Below are positions 1-7,297 of a stretch of DNA of 64,000 nucleotides, in pieces. Origin of the DNA: Streptomyces sp. SAI-127. Its GTDB lineage: Bacteria > Actinomycetota > Actinomycetes > Streptomycetales > Streptomycetaceae. Every line of letters begins with the position of its first letter. Positions within the stretch are counted from its first letter, which is position 1. The DNA lies in contig NZ_JARXYJ010000001.1 of NCBI RefSeq assembly GCF_029894425.1, forward strand, positions 4,774,001 to 4,838,000. The letters run 5' to 3'. The translations under genes were made by a program, and so were the position numbers. Under the pieces are notes generated by a model that was given only the letters and a program-made list of their open reading frames with translations, ran no database searches and was not told where the DNA came from.

Positions 1-661
1 CGGCCTGGCGGCCGGTACGGTGGAGGGCGAGCATCAGCTGGCGGTGGTAGGACTCGCGCAGGGGGTGCTCGGCGGCGAGCGCGGAGAGTTCTGGGACGAG
101 GGCGCCCGGCCGGGTGTCGGCGAGGGCGAGCTCGGCGTCGTAGTGCCACTCCAGGAGGAGCAGTCGGGCCTCCTCCAGGCGCTGGACCAGGGCGTATCCG
201 GCGAGTTCGGACGGGACCCCGCTGAGCGGCGCGCCCCGCCACAGCGCGAGCGCCGCCGCGCACGCCTGGACGGTCTCGGTCCAGTTCCCCTCGGCGTGCG
301 CGCCGCGGGCCCGGGCGGCGTGGCTCTCGAAGACCTGGACGTCGAGCTCCCCCGGCGCGACGCGCAGCAGATATCCGGGGGCCATCGCCTGCAGTCGCTC
401 GGGGTCGTCGAGCAGCCGCCGCAACCGGGAGACGTGATTGTGCAGGGAGGCCTTCGCCGAGGCAGGCGGGGTGCCGCCCCACAGGGCGTCCTTGAGGGTC
501 TCGGCGGAGACGACCCGGCCGGCTTCGAGGAGCAGCGCGGCCAGCAGGATCCGCTGCTTGCGGCTGCCGACGACACGCACCCCGGCCCCGCCCTGGCCGT
601 CGTACAGAATCGGCGGCCCGAGCAGTCCGAACCGCAGCCCCGACTGCGATCCGCGCCCCAT
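1..661 (-). CDS. SARP/AfsR-family transcriptional regulator, N-terminal part (runs off left edge)
   Basis: The reverse strand reads open from an ATG at 661 to the window edge, giving 220 residues with no stop. Residues 1-95 look like the OmpR-type winged-helix domain of Streptomyces antibiotic regulatory proteins (FGLLGPPILYDG, SRKQRILLAALLLEAG, LHNHVSRLRRLL). Residues 96-220 match the bacterial transcriptional activation domain (BTAD: VQVFESHAARAR, ALALWRGAPL, AEHPLRESYHRQLMLAL). Such proteins activate secondary-metabolite or lipid genes by binding direct repeats near the -35 region. Whether this is a short SARP or a large AfsR type with NB-ARC/TPR domains cannot be told, because the C-terminus is outside the window. 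The start codon overlaps the stop of a short upstream frame that I do not think is a gene. Confidence 0.85.
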   Translation of the reverse strand, partial: MGRGSQSGLRFGLLGPPILYDGQGGAGVRVVGSRKQRILLAALLLEAGRVVSAETLKDALWGGTPPASAKASLHNHVSRLRRLLDDPERLQAMAPGYLLRVAPGELDVQVFESHAARARGAHAEGNWTETVQACAAALALWRGAPLSGVPSELAGYALVQRLEEARLLLLEWHYDAELALADTRPGALVPELSALAAEHPLRESYHRQLMLALHRTGRQA

Positions 662-1024
662 CACGCCGCCCACTTCTGGCGGATTTCCGCCCTCTCCACG
701 GCGGTTTCCCGCCAGCCGTCCGACGCAGGCCGCTGCCGGAATCCGCTACCGCCCCCGGCCCTGCACACAGTCAGTTCCCCATCGCTGCCGTCGACTTCCC
801 GCCAATCGGCGAACCACAAAACGTAGATGCAATGGCCAATGTTAGCGATTTGTTGGCGCAACCTGATGTGATCACTACATCGGATCTGGCCCGAGGGCGC
901 GCGCGTACGACGCGCAACTCGGGGGAGTGTCGCCGTCGCGGCCGGATCCGTGGGACGCGAGAGGGTCCCGGTCGGCGGAGGTGAACGACCGGGACCCTCG
1001 TCCTGTCCTCGGGACGATGAGCCC
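662..1024. other. Intergenic region with imperfect palindrome and terminator
   Basis: There is no convincing gene here. The region must hold the promoter of the leftward SARP gene. An imperfect palindrome, GATGTGATCACTACATC, sits at 865-881. The terminator of the glycosyltransferase is listed separately. Confidence 0.5.
961..999 (-). terminator. Rho-independent-type hairpin after the glycosyltransferase gene
   Basis: A perfect 14-bp stem (GAGGGTCCCGGTCG at 961-974 against its complement at 986-999) with an 11-nt loop lies about 25 nt beyond the stop of the leftward glycosyltransferase gene. No long T-run follows, which is common in high-GC actinobacteria. Confidence 0.65.
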
Positions 1025-1918
1025 TCAGATCACGGGCGGGCGTCCCAGCCGGGTGAGGTGCCACACCGTTCGCCACCGCATCGGCCGCCGCTCGCCGGCC
1101 GGTTCCCGCAGGCCCTCGACGAACCCGCCGAACCAGGCGCGCAGTCCACTCGCCGACCGGGTCCGCAGCAGGGTGAGCGCCGTCCACACACCGAGGTGCA
1201 CGGGGATGAGCGGCAGAGGAAGCCGGCGGCGCACCAGCCAGACGCGGTTGCGGGCGTTGACCCGGTAGTAGATGGCGTGCCGGGCCGGTGAGGTCCTCGG
1301 GTGCTGCAGCAGCAGTTCGGGCGCGTACAGGATGTGCCAGCCGCGGTCGGCGGCCCGCCAGGCCAGGTCGATCTCCTCGTGGGCGAAGAAGAACTCGGCG
1401 GGCCAGTCCCCCGTTTCGGCGAGCATGGCCATGCGGAAGGCGTGCCCGCCGCCCAGGAAACCGGTGACATAGCCGCCGCGCATCGGATCGGAGGCGCCGA
1501 CGCGGGGCACGTGCCGCTGCTGGGTCTCGCCGCTCTCGTCGGCGATACGGAAGCCGACGATGCCGAGACGGTCGTCGGCCGCGAACAACTCCTGTACGCG
1601 GCGCAGCACATCGGCGTCCACGAGCATGCCGTCGTCGTCGAGTTCCACTACGACGTCCACGTCGCCGAAGTCGCGCAGCCGGGCGAGCGCCACGTTCCGG
1701 CCGCCGGGGCAGCCGAGGTTCTCCTCGATGTCGAGGGTGGTGACCTCGCCGGGCAGGGAGAGCCGCTCGGCGAACTCGGGCAGCCGGCAGCCGTTGCCCA
1801 CGATCACGATGCGGGCCGGGACGATGTCCTGCTTGGCCACGGAGCGCAGCAGGGCGTCGACCTCGTCGGGCCGGTTCCCCATGGTCACCACGGCGACGGC
1901 GATCCTCGGCGCGCCCAT
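1025..1918 (-). CDS. Glycosyltransferase family 2
   Basis: This 297-residue protein has a GT-A fold nucleotide-sugar binding start (VAVVTMGNRPDEVDALLRSV), the DxD-type metal/nucleotide motif VVELDDDG at residues 90-97, and a later acceptor-side acidic motif (AHEEIDLAWR). These features define inverting family 2 glycosyltransferases of the rhamnosyl/galactofuranosyl type. It probably transfers a sugar to a cell-wall or secreted polysaccharide from the cytosolic face of the membrane; the donor and acceptor cannot be read from the sequence. There is no clear transmembrane segment. The ATG at 1918 begins the conserved first beta strand. It is monocistronic, with a hairpin terminator behind it. 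Confidence 0.88.
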   Translation of the reverse strand: MGAPRIAVAVVTMGNRPDEVDALLRSVAKQDIVPARIVIVGNGCRLPEFAERLSLPGEVTTLDIEENLGCPGGRNVALARLRDFGDVDVVVELDDDGMLVDADVLRRVQELFAADDRLGIVGFRIADESGETQQRHVPRVGASDPMRGGYVTGFLGGGHAFRMAMLAETGDWPAEFFFAHEEIDLAWRAADRGWHILYAPELLLQHPRTSPARHAIYYRVNARNRVWLVRRRLPLPLIPVHLGVWTALTLLRTRSASGLRAWFGGFVEGLREPAGERRPMRWRTVWHLTRLGRPPVI

Positions 1919-2084
1919 GTCCCCACCTCGTCCCCTCGTCCGACGGGCATCAACCGGCGCGATGCTAGCCGTTCACGGTAAGGACTTCTCAGGTATGGGG
2001 ATGTGGGGGCGGGGTGCGGGGCGGGTGGGGTAGGCCGGTTCGCTCGGCACGGGTGCCAGAAACCCTCGAACAGCCCACCGCGTC

Positions 2085-2507
2085 TCACCCCCGCCGGTTC
2101 TCCCTCCGCCGCACGAACTTCAGCCCCGACCAGTGCTCCCCCAGCGCCGCGACCTTCACGTCGACGACACCGAGCGGAAGGAAGACCTCCCGCAGGGCGT
2201 TCTCAGTGATGTCACTGACGTGCCCGGCGGCCCTTCGAGGCCAGGCGATCCACAGTGCGGCATCGTCCGCGAGGCCGGCGACCAGTCCGTCCGCCTCGGC
2301 TGCGAGCCGCGCGTACTCGCGACGGAAGGCGAGGACGACATCCGCACCATGTGAGCCGCCTGCGGCCACATCGCAGTCGTCGGGCAGCCCGGGGATGTCC
2401 CACCCGTCGGGCGCGCCGTCGAGCCGTACCCGGTGCCCCGCCTTGATGCCGAGCTTCTTGGCGAGGGGCGTGGCGGAGTAGCCGCCCGCCGGCCCGGTTC
2501 CTGACAT
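2085..2507 (-). CDS. DUF3052 family protein
   Basis: This 140-residue protein starts at an ATG at 2507, with GGAGGG six bases upstream; the upstream in-frame extension has no ribosome site. It matches the DUF3052 pattern I know from actinobacteria: YSATPLAKKLGIKAGHRV, a central strand ending in DVVLAF, and WIAWPRRAAG followed by DITENALREVFLPLGVVDVKVAALGEHWSGLKFV. The family has no established biochemical role that I can name; it is a compact cytosolic alpha/beta protein. The gene is isolated and points away from the decayed element. Confidence 0.85.
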   Translation of the reverse strand: MSGTGPAGGYSATPLAKKLGIKAGHRVRLDGAPDGWDIPGLPDDCDVAAGGSHGADVVLAFRREYARLAAEADGLVAGLADDAALWIAWPRRAAGHVSDITENALREVFLPLGVVDVKVAALGEHWSGLKFVRRRENRRG

Positions 2508-2627
2508 ACGGCACCCTCCGCGTACTGGTCCATCCCCGTCCACCCCATGGTGACGGCCAGGGTGGAGGATGTCCGTCCGGACACGGCGTCAGGACCAGGC
2601 GTCCCGAACCAGACGTCCCCGAACCGG

Positions 2628-2822
2628 CTACCGCACCACGCGCGCGAGCAGCGTGGCGAGATCCGCGAGGAACTGGAGCCAGGGCCGGGCCTGCTCGGCC
2701 CGGCGCCCGAACCGTCTGCGCCAGCCGCCGGGCCGGCAGCCCTCCCGGCGCTGTATCGACCTGTCCCGCACGCGTCGTAAGGACACGGCACGGCTCGTTC
2801 CGATGCGCTTGCGTCGCCTCAT
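2628..2822 (-). CDS. Possible small basic protein, unrecognised
   Basis: This is a 64-residue reading frame, very rich in arginine in its first half, with a more hydrophobic end (WLQFLADLATLLARVV). The C-terminal segment has protein-like amphipathic character, but there is no clear ribosome site and no recognised family. It may be a shadow in high-GC DNA. Confidence 0.3.
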   Translation of the reverse strand: MRRRKRIGTSRAVSLRRVRDRSIQRREGCRPGGWRRRFGRRAEQARPWLQFLADLATLLARVVR

Positions 2823-2970
2823 GCCGGGACGTTAGCCGGGTCCCGATCGGCGGCGCAGGGCAGCGGACCGCCAAAGCGGGCGGGCGGTTATTGGCGGTAA
2901 CGCGTAAACAACGGCCCGGGACGGTCCTGCGGGGGCTTCCGTGCCGTCACATCGCCGACGCTCCGATCAC

Positions 2971-3022
2971 GGTGATCCACGGTGATCCACGGCGATCCAC
3001 GGCGATCCACGGCGATCCACGG
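2971..3022. repeat. Five tandem copies of a 10-bp unit GGYGATCCAC
   Basis: Units start at 2971, 2981, 2991, 3001 and 3011. The first two are GGTGATCCAC and the last three GGCGATCCAC, with a further GG after them. Each unit holds a GATC. The array lies at the left limit of the decayed-element region. Confidence 0.95.
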
Positions 3023-3029
3023 CAGGGTG

Positions 3030-3173
3030 CCGTAGCTGGCCGGTGCCCTCGGTCAGATCGGCGGCGTCGGCCTCGGTGACGTTCAGGGCGTAGGTTCCGC
3101 TCTCCCACGCGGCGCTCTGCGCGGACCACAACTCCGCCTCGGTCGGGTCGAGTTTCGAACCGGTGGGCCGCAC
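3030..3173 (-). pseudogene. Possible gene fragment of unknown family
   Basis: On the reverse strand, an ATG at 3173 opens about 48 residues of protein-like sequence (EAELWSAQSAAWESGTYALN followed by an acidic stretch) before the frame runs into the tandem 10-bp array. I read it as the front of a truncated gene whose rear was lost or overrun by the repeat. I do not recognise the family, and it could be chance. Confidence 0.25.
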
Positions 3174-3190
3174 CGCACGCCGCGCCGCTC

Positions 3191-3453
3191 GTGCCCGTGC
3201 AGCCGGGCACCATCCCGGCCGTGACGAGCATCGTGTTGCCGGACGGCCGGGTCGTCACTGGCTACACCCTCGAACCCGCCAAGCCCGAACCGGTCGCGAC
3301 CAAGCCGGCCGTCTCGCGCGCGACGGTGAACATCGCCCTCGGGGGCATCGGGTTCGGCGCCGTGTGCGGCGGACTCGTTACCACCTTCATTGCCGCGCTC
3401 GCCGCGCTCATACACCCGTGCAGGTCTTCAAGCGCAACCACTTCCACGGCTGA
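3191..3453 (+). pseudogene. Decayed homologue of the element's small membrane-protein gene at 12616
   Basis: The reading frame starting at 3191 gives VTSIVLPDGRVVTGY, then PVSRATVNIALGG-like sequence and a membrane segment. It closely parallels the intact 154-residue protein encoded at 12616-13080. After ALAALIHP the frame shifts, and the shared end VQVFKRNHFHG appears in the next frame, stopping at 3453. The N-terminal 35 or so residues and most of the second membrane segment are missing. It is therefore a broken copy left by an earlier, related integrative element, not a functional gene. Confidence 0.8.
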
Positions 3454-3456
3454 CCG

Positions 3457-3684
3457 TCAACGGTCTTTCCGATCGAACTTCCTGCGTTCCCAGGCCTCCA
3501 TGGAGAGCGTCCATGCAACCGCCATCAGAGCGGCCAACAGCAGAGCGGAGCCCCATGGTTGCCCTGTCCAGAGATGGGATCCAACAGCGGCGCAGGCGAA
3601 CCAGAGCAGCGCGATGGCCAACAGCCCCGTGCGGCGTACCCACCGGGGACGCATCGGGACGCCCGCCTGCCGTTCATCCGTCAT
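3457..3684 (-). CDS. Small membrane protein, two transmembrane helices, unrecognised
   Basis: This is a 75-residue frame (ATG at 3684; a TTG two codons earlier is possible). It has a basic start (MRPRWVRRTG), one hydrophobic helix (LLAIALLWFACAAVG), a turn with HLWTGQPWG, a second helix (ALLLAALMAVAWTLSM) and a charged end (EAWERRKFDRKDR). The positive-inside pattern predicts both termini in the cytosol. It ends four bases from the stop of the convergent decayed gene at 3453, so it was probably carried by the same earlier element. Function is unknown. Confidence 0.55.
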   Translation of the reverse strand: MTDERQAGVPMRPRWVRRTGLLAIALLWFACAAVGSHLWTGQPWGSALLLAALMAVAWTLSMEAWERRKFDRKDR

Positions 3685-3716
3685 GGCCAACCATTACCCC
3701 GAAAGCCCAGCCTGTG

Positions 3717-3945
3717 TTCGAGATCCGCGTCACTTGCAATCCGGCCGACATGGAACGCGTCACGACCGGTGAGGTATGCCAGTACCCGACCGACCCGGGA
3801 CGGCAAGCGCACCCACCTCTACCTCACCGCCGACCACGGCCCCGCCCCCCAGGACTGTGCGGCGACCCCACATGAGCGCCGACGCGGCGGCCCAGCACCT
3901 GCTCGACCTCGACCAGCCCAGCGTGATCTGCGACCCGCGCGCCCG
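3717..3945 (+). pseudogene. Frameshifted remnant of an actinobacterial mobile-element accessory gene
   Basis: Three successive frames carry parts that read as one protein: FEIRVTCNPADMERVTT (from 3717), then DGKRTHLYLTADHGPAP, then SADAAAQHLLDLDQPSVICDPRA. I recognise this order from a conserved hypothetical protein common on Streptomyces integrative elements and plasmids (CNPAD start, LYxTADH centre, a helix with A-A-x-x-LLDLD and a CDPRAYVR-like end). At least two frameshifts, and probably a central deletion, make it non-functional. Confidence 0.6.
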
Positions 3946-3947
3946 GC

Positions 3948-3989
3948 AGGTACGTGAAGGGCAGATCACACCTCTCCAAGGACGCGCGG
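3948..3989 (+). pseudogene. Relic of an integrase C-terminus ending at the attachment site
   Basis: Reading from 3948 gives RYVKGRSHLSKDA, identical over 13 residues to positions 412-424 of the intact integrase at 17809-19206, including the catalytic tyrosine. The DNA over this stretch differs at about six of 36 bases. It is therefore a diverged homologue and not a simple copy of the resident gene. It stops two bases before the 91-bp attachment repeat, as the resident integrase does on the other side. This shows that a related element once sat in the same tRNA site. Confidence 0.8.
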
Positions 3990-3990
3990 C

Positions 3991-4081
3991 AAAAGCAAAA
4001 GCCCCAGGTCACGGCGAGTGAGTCCCAGGGCTTTCACAGAGCCGCCTTCGGGATTCGAACCCGAGACCTACGCATTACGAG
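3991..4081. repeat. Left attachment site, 91-bp direct repeat
   Basis: It is identical base for base to 19205-19295. The repeat covers the 3' half of tRNA-Thr from the anticodon loop onward (positions 4040-4081) plus the tRNA's downstream terminator hairpin. The tRNA here is only a fragment: the sequence diverges from the intact gene at 4082. Integrase recombination must lie within the tRNA part. Confidence 0.95.
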
Positions 4082-4545
4082 CTGTCCGATCTTGTTCCGC
4101 ACTAGTCCATGAGCGTCCGCCACAGGGTTCGCATTGCAGGTCAGGCGACGTGCCGGACGTCCATGGACGTGCTTGTACTGTGCCAGATCGGGCAGCAATC
4201 GAGACTAGAACTGAGACTGGCTCCAGCCGTATGGCTCCCACCGACGAGGAGAGCAGGCGGCAGATGTACAGCGGGCTGCGTCCATCTGTGGCCTGAGGTC
4301 GAGAACAGATCGCTAACATCTCGTGGCGCGGCTTCCTCGCGGGGGAGTCCCGCATGGTCGATGGGGTCCGGCCTGCGGTGGAACATCTGAGGCTGCACCG
4401 GGTACCTGTCGTTCCCGGTCTTCGTTTGTCGTCGTCGGCCCCCCTCGGACGGCCCACAGACGGCCCGAACAAGGGTGGGTTGTGCCTCACGACCGGTGGT
4501 CAATCCTCCGGATCCGAGTGGCGGGTAGCACCTCGCGGTACCGAG
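4082..4545. other. Left terminal non-coding region of the element
   Basis: I see no credible gene here; the open frames on both strands lack protein character. The region holds one copy of the 20-bp repeat shared with the right end, at 4201-4220. It probably contains the integrase binding region on this side and the terminator of the TIR gene. Confidence 0.55.
4201..4220. repeat. Left copy of a 20-bp repeat, candidate integrase arm site
   Basis: GAGACTAGAACTGAGACTGG occurs here, 120 bp inside the left attachment repeat, and again at 19141-19160, about 45 bp inside the right repeat. It contains GAGACT twice, 12 bp apart. The symmetrical placement and internal direct repeat are what arm-type binding sites of tyrosine integrases look like. 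Confidence 0.6.
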
Positions 4546-5661
4546 TCAATCGAGCTCGGCGATCATCCGCGCCCACTCTTCGATCATGGTCTGCCCATCG
4601 ACCACCTGTTGCACTGACGTCTGGATTGAGTTCATCAGAGGGCGCAAGGACCGGCTCCCAGAGGCCATAACTTTCGTTGCCTCGCTTAGGCCTTGCAAAT
4701 TTGAAACGGCCTCTCGCGATGCCCCGATCATCGCCGTTAGCTGATCGAAAGTCGTGCGAGCCGTGGCCTCTTCCTCTTGTGTGGTCTCGCCCTCGCCAAT
4801 CATGCGAATCATCGTAATAATCCCCGGATCGATTCGTGATAGCTCTGCTGAGTACCTCCTGCCTAGCTCGGTCAGGCGGTCGACCGGTTCGCTCAGGTCT
4901 GCCGCTAGTGCGTTTGTTACACGCAATCGACCCGCGAATCCTCCCCCGCTGGCATCGGACCGCTGCAATTCACTTGCAGCGTCTAGCGTTGTTTGGTTTA
5001 GGGAATTAAGGACCTCGCCGAACTCGTTTACCGTCTTCGCCCACTGGGGTAGTGAGACCTCCATTTCGGCGAGCGAATCGAGGAATCCCGGCTGGTCAGC
5101 TCCTGAGTCGCTTGAGGGGATCGTGATGGGGCCGGCGGGAGGAGGCGTTTCCAGAATTTCTTTCAAGCGCAGGGCGAGCTGGTTAACCGCTTGACGATAG
5201 GCTGGGGAATCCTCATCTTCTAGGCGAAGTTCACGCCAATCCTCCCACTGGCGGCGCGAGATTAGCTGGACAACCTCATCGGTAGGATTATCCGCAGTTA
5301 GCTGAGGAACGTCAACGTAGTGAATTGGAAGGATCAGATCATCGAGGCCAAGGCTCGCGGCGTGGCTGCTGAAGGTGATGATTTCGCGGCGACATTCCTG
5401 GCTCTTCAGGAATTTGGGAGTAATGATTGGGATCAGAAAAGTCGTACTGGTGAGAGCGGAATCCAGTCGCGCTCGCCATTGGTCCCCCCAGGCGATTGAG
5501 TTGTTGTCCACGAATACATGGAGCTCGTCACCTGTTGTAATCTCGAAAGCGTGCGCGATGGCTTCGGCGAGGCGCCGAATGCGCCCTCTGTCAAGCTCGT
5601 CGTCGCGATGAGTGTAGCTCCAAAAACCGGCAGGCCCTGTAGCGTTCATAGCGTCATACAC
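4546..5661 (-). CDS. TIR-domain protein, candidate NAD-consuming defence effector
   Basis: The start is GTG at 5661 (an ATG at 5649 is possible), giving 371 residues. Residues 11-135 read as a TIR domain: strand A FWSYTHRDDE, BB-loop region HVFVDNNSIAWGDQW, strand C TTFLIPIITPKFLKS, and SQECRREI. In that last motif Glu93 sits where catalytically active bacterial TIR domains carry their NADase glutamate (SxxCxxE). Residues 190-371 are helical, with no transmembrane segment and no recognised sensor domain. TIR proteins of phage-defence systems cleave NAD+ or make cyclic ADP-ribose signals. The gene has visibly lower GC (about 55%) than its neighbours and lies at the cargo end of the element, which suggests recent acquisition. 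A defence role is an inference from the domain and location. A missing partner, or a role in element exclusion, cannot be ruled out. Confidence 0.8.
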   Translation of the reverse strand: MYDAMNATGPAGFWSYTHRDDELDRGRIRRLAEAIAHAFEITTGDELHVFVDNNSIAWGDQWRARLDSALTSTTFLIPIITPKFLKSQECRREIITFSSHAASLGLDDLILPIHYVDVPQLTADNPTDEVVQLISRRQWEDWRELRLEDEDSPAYRQAVNQLALRLKEILETPPPAGPITIPSSDSGADQPGFLDSLAEMEVSLPQWAKTVNEFGEVLNSLNQTTLDAASELQRSDASGGGFAGRLRVTNALAADLSEPVDRLTELGRRYSAELSRIDPGIITMIRMIGEGETTQEEEATARTTFDQLTAMIGASREAVSNLQGLSEATKVMASGSRSLRPLMNSIQTSVQQVVDGQTMIEEWARMIAELD

Positions 5662-5852
5662 TATGGGACTGCGCGTGATCGAATGGCTCTTTTGGCCAAG
5701 TCAGGTGGAGTGTCTGCGGGATGAGGGCTTGCTTTAGCGCGAGTGGTTGTGGCTCCGCAAAAAGCAGGTCGCACCGTTGAGACGGTGGGCGACCGTTCAG
5801 TGCGTGGCTATCAACGAGGCAGGGAGAGCTCGCAGCAGGGTGTCTTTCCCGC
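5662..5852. other. Short intergenic gap
   Basis: It lies between the acetyltransferase stop and the TIR start. No gene is visible; it must carry the promoter of the TIR gene unless that gene is read from upstream. Confidence 0.4.
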
Positions 5853-6422
5853 TCAGGCCGCGAATGGGAGCCGTGATGGGGGCGGCGTGCGATCTGTGAA
5901 TCCGTGATCTGCCAACCGTGCCGGTCGCTGTGCGAGCCAACCGGAGACCCGTGGGCCACCGTTCACCGCCGAGCCCTCCCGTACCGTACGAAGGTGCGTG
6001 AATCCCTGCTCTAGGTAGTACCGCTGGAGTGCGTCATTCGTCGTCCATGCGTCCAGCCGAATCCACCGGGCCCCCGCACGCTTCGCCCGATCGCCCGCCC
6101 AGTCGAGCAGTCGACCGCCAAGGTTCTGCCCGGCGTACTCGCGGGCGACAGTGAGCTTGTTGATGAACATCGACGGCTCGGTCAGTTCATCGTCAGTCCA
6201 GAGGCCGTCTTCGGCGTCCGGGGTGAGCGTGATAGTGCCGGCGGTGGTGTGTCCGTCGCGGAGCATGAACACGGTGCCCGATTCGATCGTGGCGAGCAGC
6301 TTGTCAGCCGGATACGGACGGCTCCATTGGTCAGAGCCGAGACCGCGTAGCCAAGCGGCGGCCTCCTCGCGGAAGGCCAGCAGCTTGGCTACGTCGTGCG
6401 GCTCAGCAAGCGTGATGATCAC
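5853..6422 (-). CDS. GNAT-family N-acetyltransferase
   Basis: The chosen start is a GTG at 6422 whose GTGA overlaps the stop of the upstream regulator, giving 189 residues; the longer frame would lie inside the regulator gene. The acetyl-CoA binding motif A is clear (INKLTVAREYAGQNLGGRLLDWAGDRAKRAGA), followed by motif B (WTTNDALQRYYLEQGFTHL). The substrate is unknown. Translational coupling to the GntR gene indicates co-regulation. Acetyltransferases paired with a regulator occur as cargo on such elements, where they could modify a small molecule, an antibiotic or a toxin. Confidence 0.85.
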   Translation of the reverse strand: MIITLAEPHDVAKLLAFREEAAAWLRGLGSDQWSRPYPADKLLATIESGTVFMLRDGHTTAGTITLTPDAEDGLWTDDELTEPSMFINKLTVAREYAGQNLGGRLLDWAGDRAKRAGARWIRLDAWTTNDALQRYYLEQGFTHLRTVREGSAVNGGPRVSGWLAQRPARLADHGFTDRTPPPSRLPFAA

Positions 6423-7186
6423 GTGTTCTCGCTCCGGGCGGCCAGATCGCCGATCTCGTAGTTCATCCGGTTCAGGTCGCCCCGGAAGGTGGTGATGGTG
6501 CACCGGATCGGGCGGTCAGCCGAGTAGCCGGTTCGCGTCCAGAGCAGGACCGGTACGCCTGCTCCGACCTCCAACAGCCGTGCCTCCTCCGGGGTCGGCA
6601 TCCGCGCGGCAATTTCGTCGAAGTACCCGATCTGCTCGATGCCTTGAGCAGCCAGGTATCGGGTTGTGCCCTCCGCAATGTCTCCAGGCTCAGCCAGTCG
6701 CGGTGATGCGTCCACCAGCCACGATGGATAGTAGGTCGCCTGAGTGGACCAAGGAACGTCGTCCACGTAGCGATGACAAAACCGCAATACTGCCGTCGTA
6801 CCGGGCGCGACCTTCAAGCGCTCAGCGACCTCTTGGGGCGCCGGCAGCATCTCGACTCGGAACGTCTGGTGCGGCCGTCGCCCCGCGTTGGTCACGTCCG
6901 TGCTGTAGGCGTCACCGTTCTGCGGGAAGGTCAGGTTCTCGAAGCGGGACGCGTTGAGCTCGAACACCTCTTGTGACTTCACCTCGTAGCCAAGTCCCTG
7001 GCTGGACGAGATGAGGCCCTCGCCGACCAGCAGGCTTAGGCCGTTCCTGATGGTGTTCCGCGACGCGTCGAACCGCTGCTGTAGGTCGTTCTCCGAAGGC
7101 AGCCGAGCGCCGGGCGCGTAGGTGCCGTTAGCGATCTCGCGGCGTAGGACGTCCGCGACCTGTCGGTACTTCGGCTGCTTGCTCAT
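6419..7186 (-). CDS. GntR-family transcriptional regulator, probable element repressor
   Basis: The ATG at 7186 gives 255 residues beginning MSKQPKYRQVADVLRREI. Residues 1-75 form a GntR winged helix (YAPGARLPSENDLQQRFDASRNTIRNGLSLLVGEGLISSSQG). The rest matches the UTRA/HutC-type ligand-binding domain. In pSAM2-like elements a GntR-family protein (KorSA) represses the activator and transfer functions, and this gene's position is consistent with that role. Two palindromes built on CTTGT-N4-ACAAG lie just upstream (7213-7226 and 7280-7297), suggesting autoregulation. The 30 or so extra in-frame codons before 7186 overlap these sites and lack a ribosome site. Confidence 0.88.
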   Translation of the reverse strand: MSKQPKYRQVADVLRREIANGTYAPGARLPSENDLQQRFDASRNTIRNGLSLLVGEGLISSSQGLGYEVKSQEVFELNASRFENLTFPQNGDAYSTDVTNAGRRPHQTFRVEMLPAPQEVAERLKVAPGTTAVLRFCHRYVDDVPWSTQATYYPSWLVDASPRLAEPGDIAEGTTRYLAAQGIEQIGYFDEIAARMPTPEEARLLEVGAGVPVLLWTRTGYSADRPIRCTITTFRGDLNRMNYEIGDLAARSENT

Positions 7187-7212
7187 GCCCTCATCATGAC
7201 GCACTCGCGCAA

Positions 7213-7226
7213 CTTGTTGGTACATG
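7213..7226. promoter_or_regulatory. Candidate operator 1 upstream of the GntR gene
   Basis: CTTGTTGGTACATG is an imperfect CTTGT-N4-ACAAG palindrome with one mismatch. It lies 27 bp before the regulator's start codon and is the near mirror image of the second site at 7282-7295. Confidence 0.55.
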
Positions 7227-7279
7227 CAGGCCCAACCCCCTTGACGACTCACTGTCCGTGGGTGCAGCATCACTGCATC

Positions 7280-7297
7280 AGCTTGTACCAACAAGCT
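7280..7297. promoter_or_regulatory. Candidate operator 2, perfect palindrome
   Basis: AGCTTGTACCAACAAGCT has perfect 7-bp arms around ACCA. Together with the first site it brackets the presumed promoter of the GntR gene and may also act on the divergent, rightward transfer operon. Confidence 0.6.

Noticed and set aside
661..861. 66-codon reverse frame whose stop overlaps the SARP start by ATGA
   Set aside because: The overlap looks like translational coupling, but the sequence has no protein character beyond a possible chance start and is probably the SARP upstream region.
2971..3022. CRISPR-like array
   Set aside because: Direct tandem repeats without spacers.
4040..4081. Second tRNA-Thr gene
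   Set aside because: Only the 3' half from the anticodon loop onward is present; the 5' half is replaced by element DNA, so it is the left attachment fragment.
4082..4545. Small genes at the element's left end (frames of 81-140 codons on both strands)
   Set aside because: None has a ribosome site, balanced composition or a family resemblance, and several cross the attachment repeat.
5654..5959. 101-codon reverse frame between the acetyltransferase and TIR genes
   Set aside because: It overlaps the ends of both genes and its His/Pro/Ser-rich translation lacks protein character.
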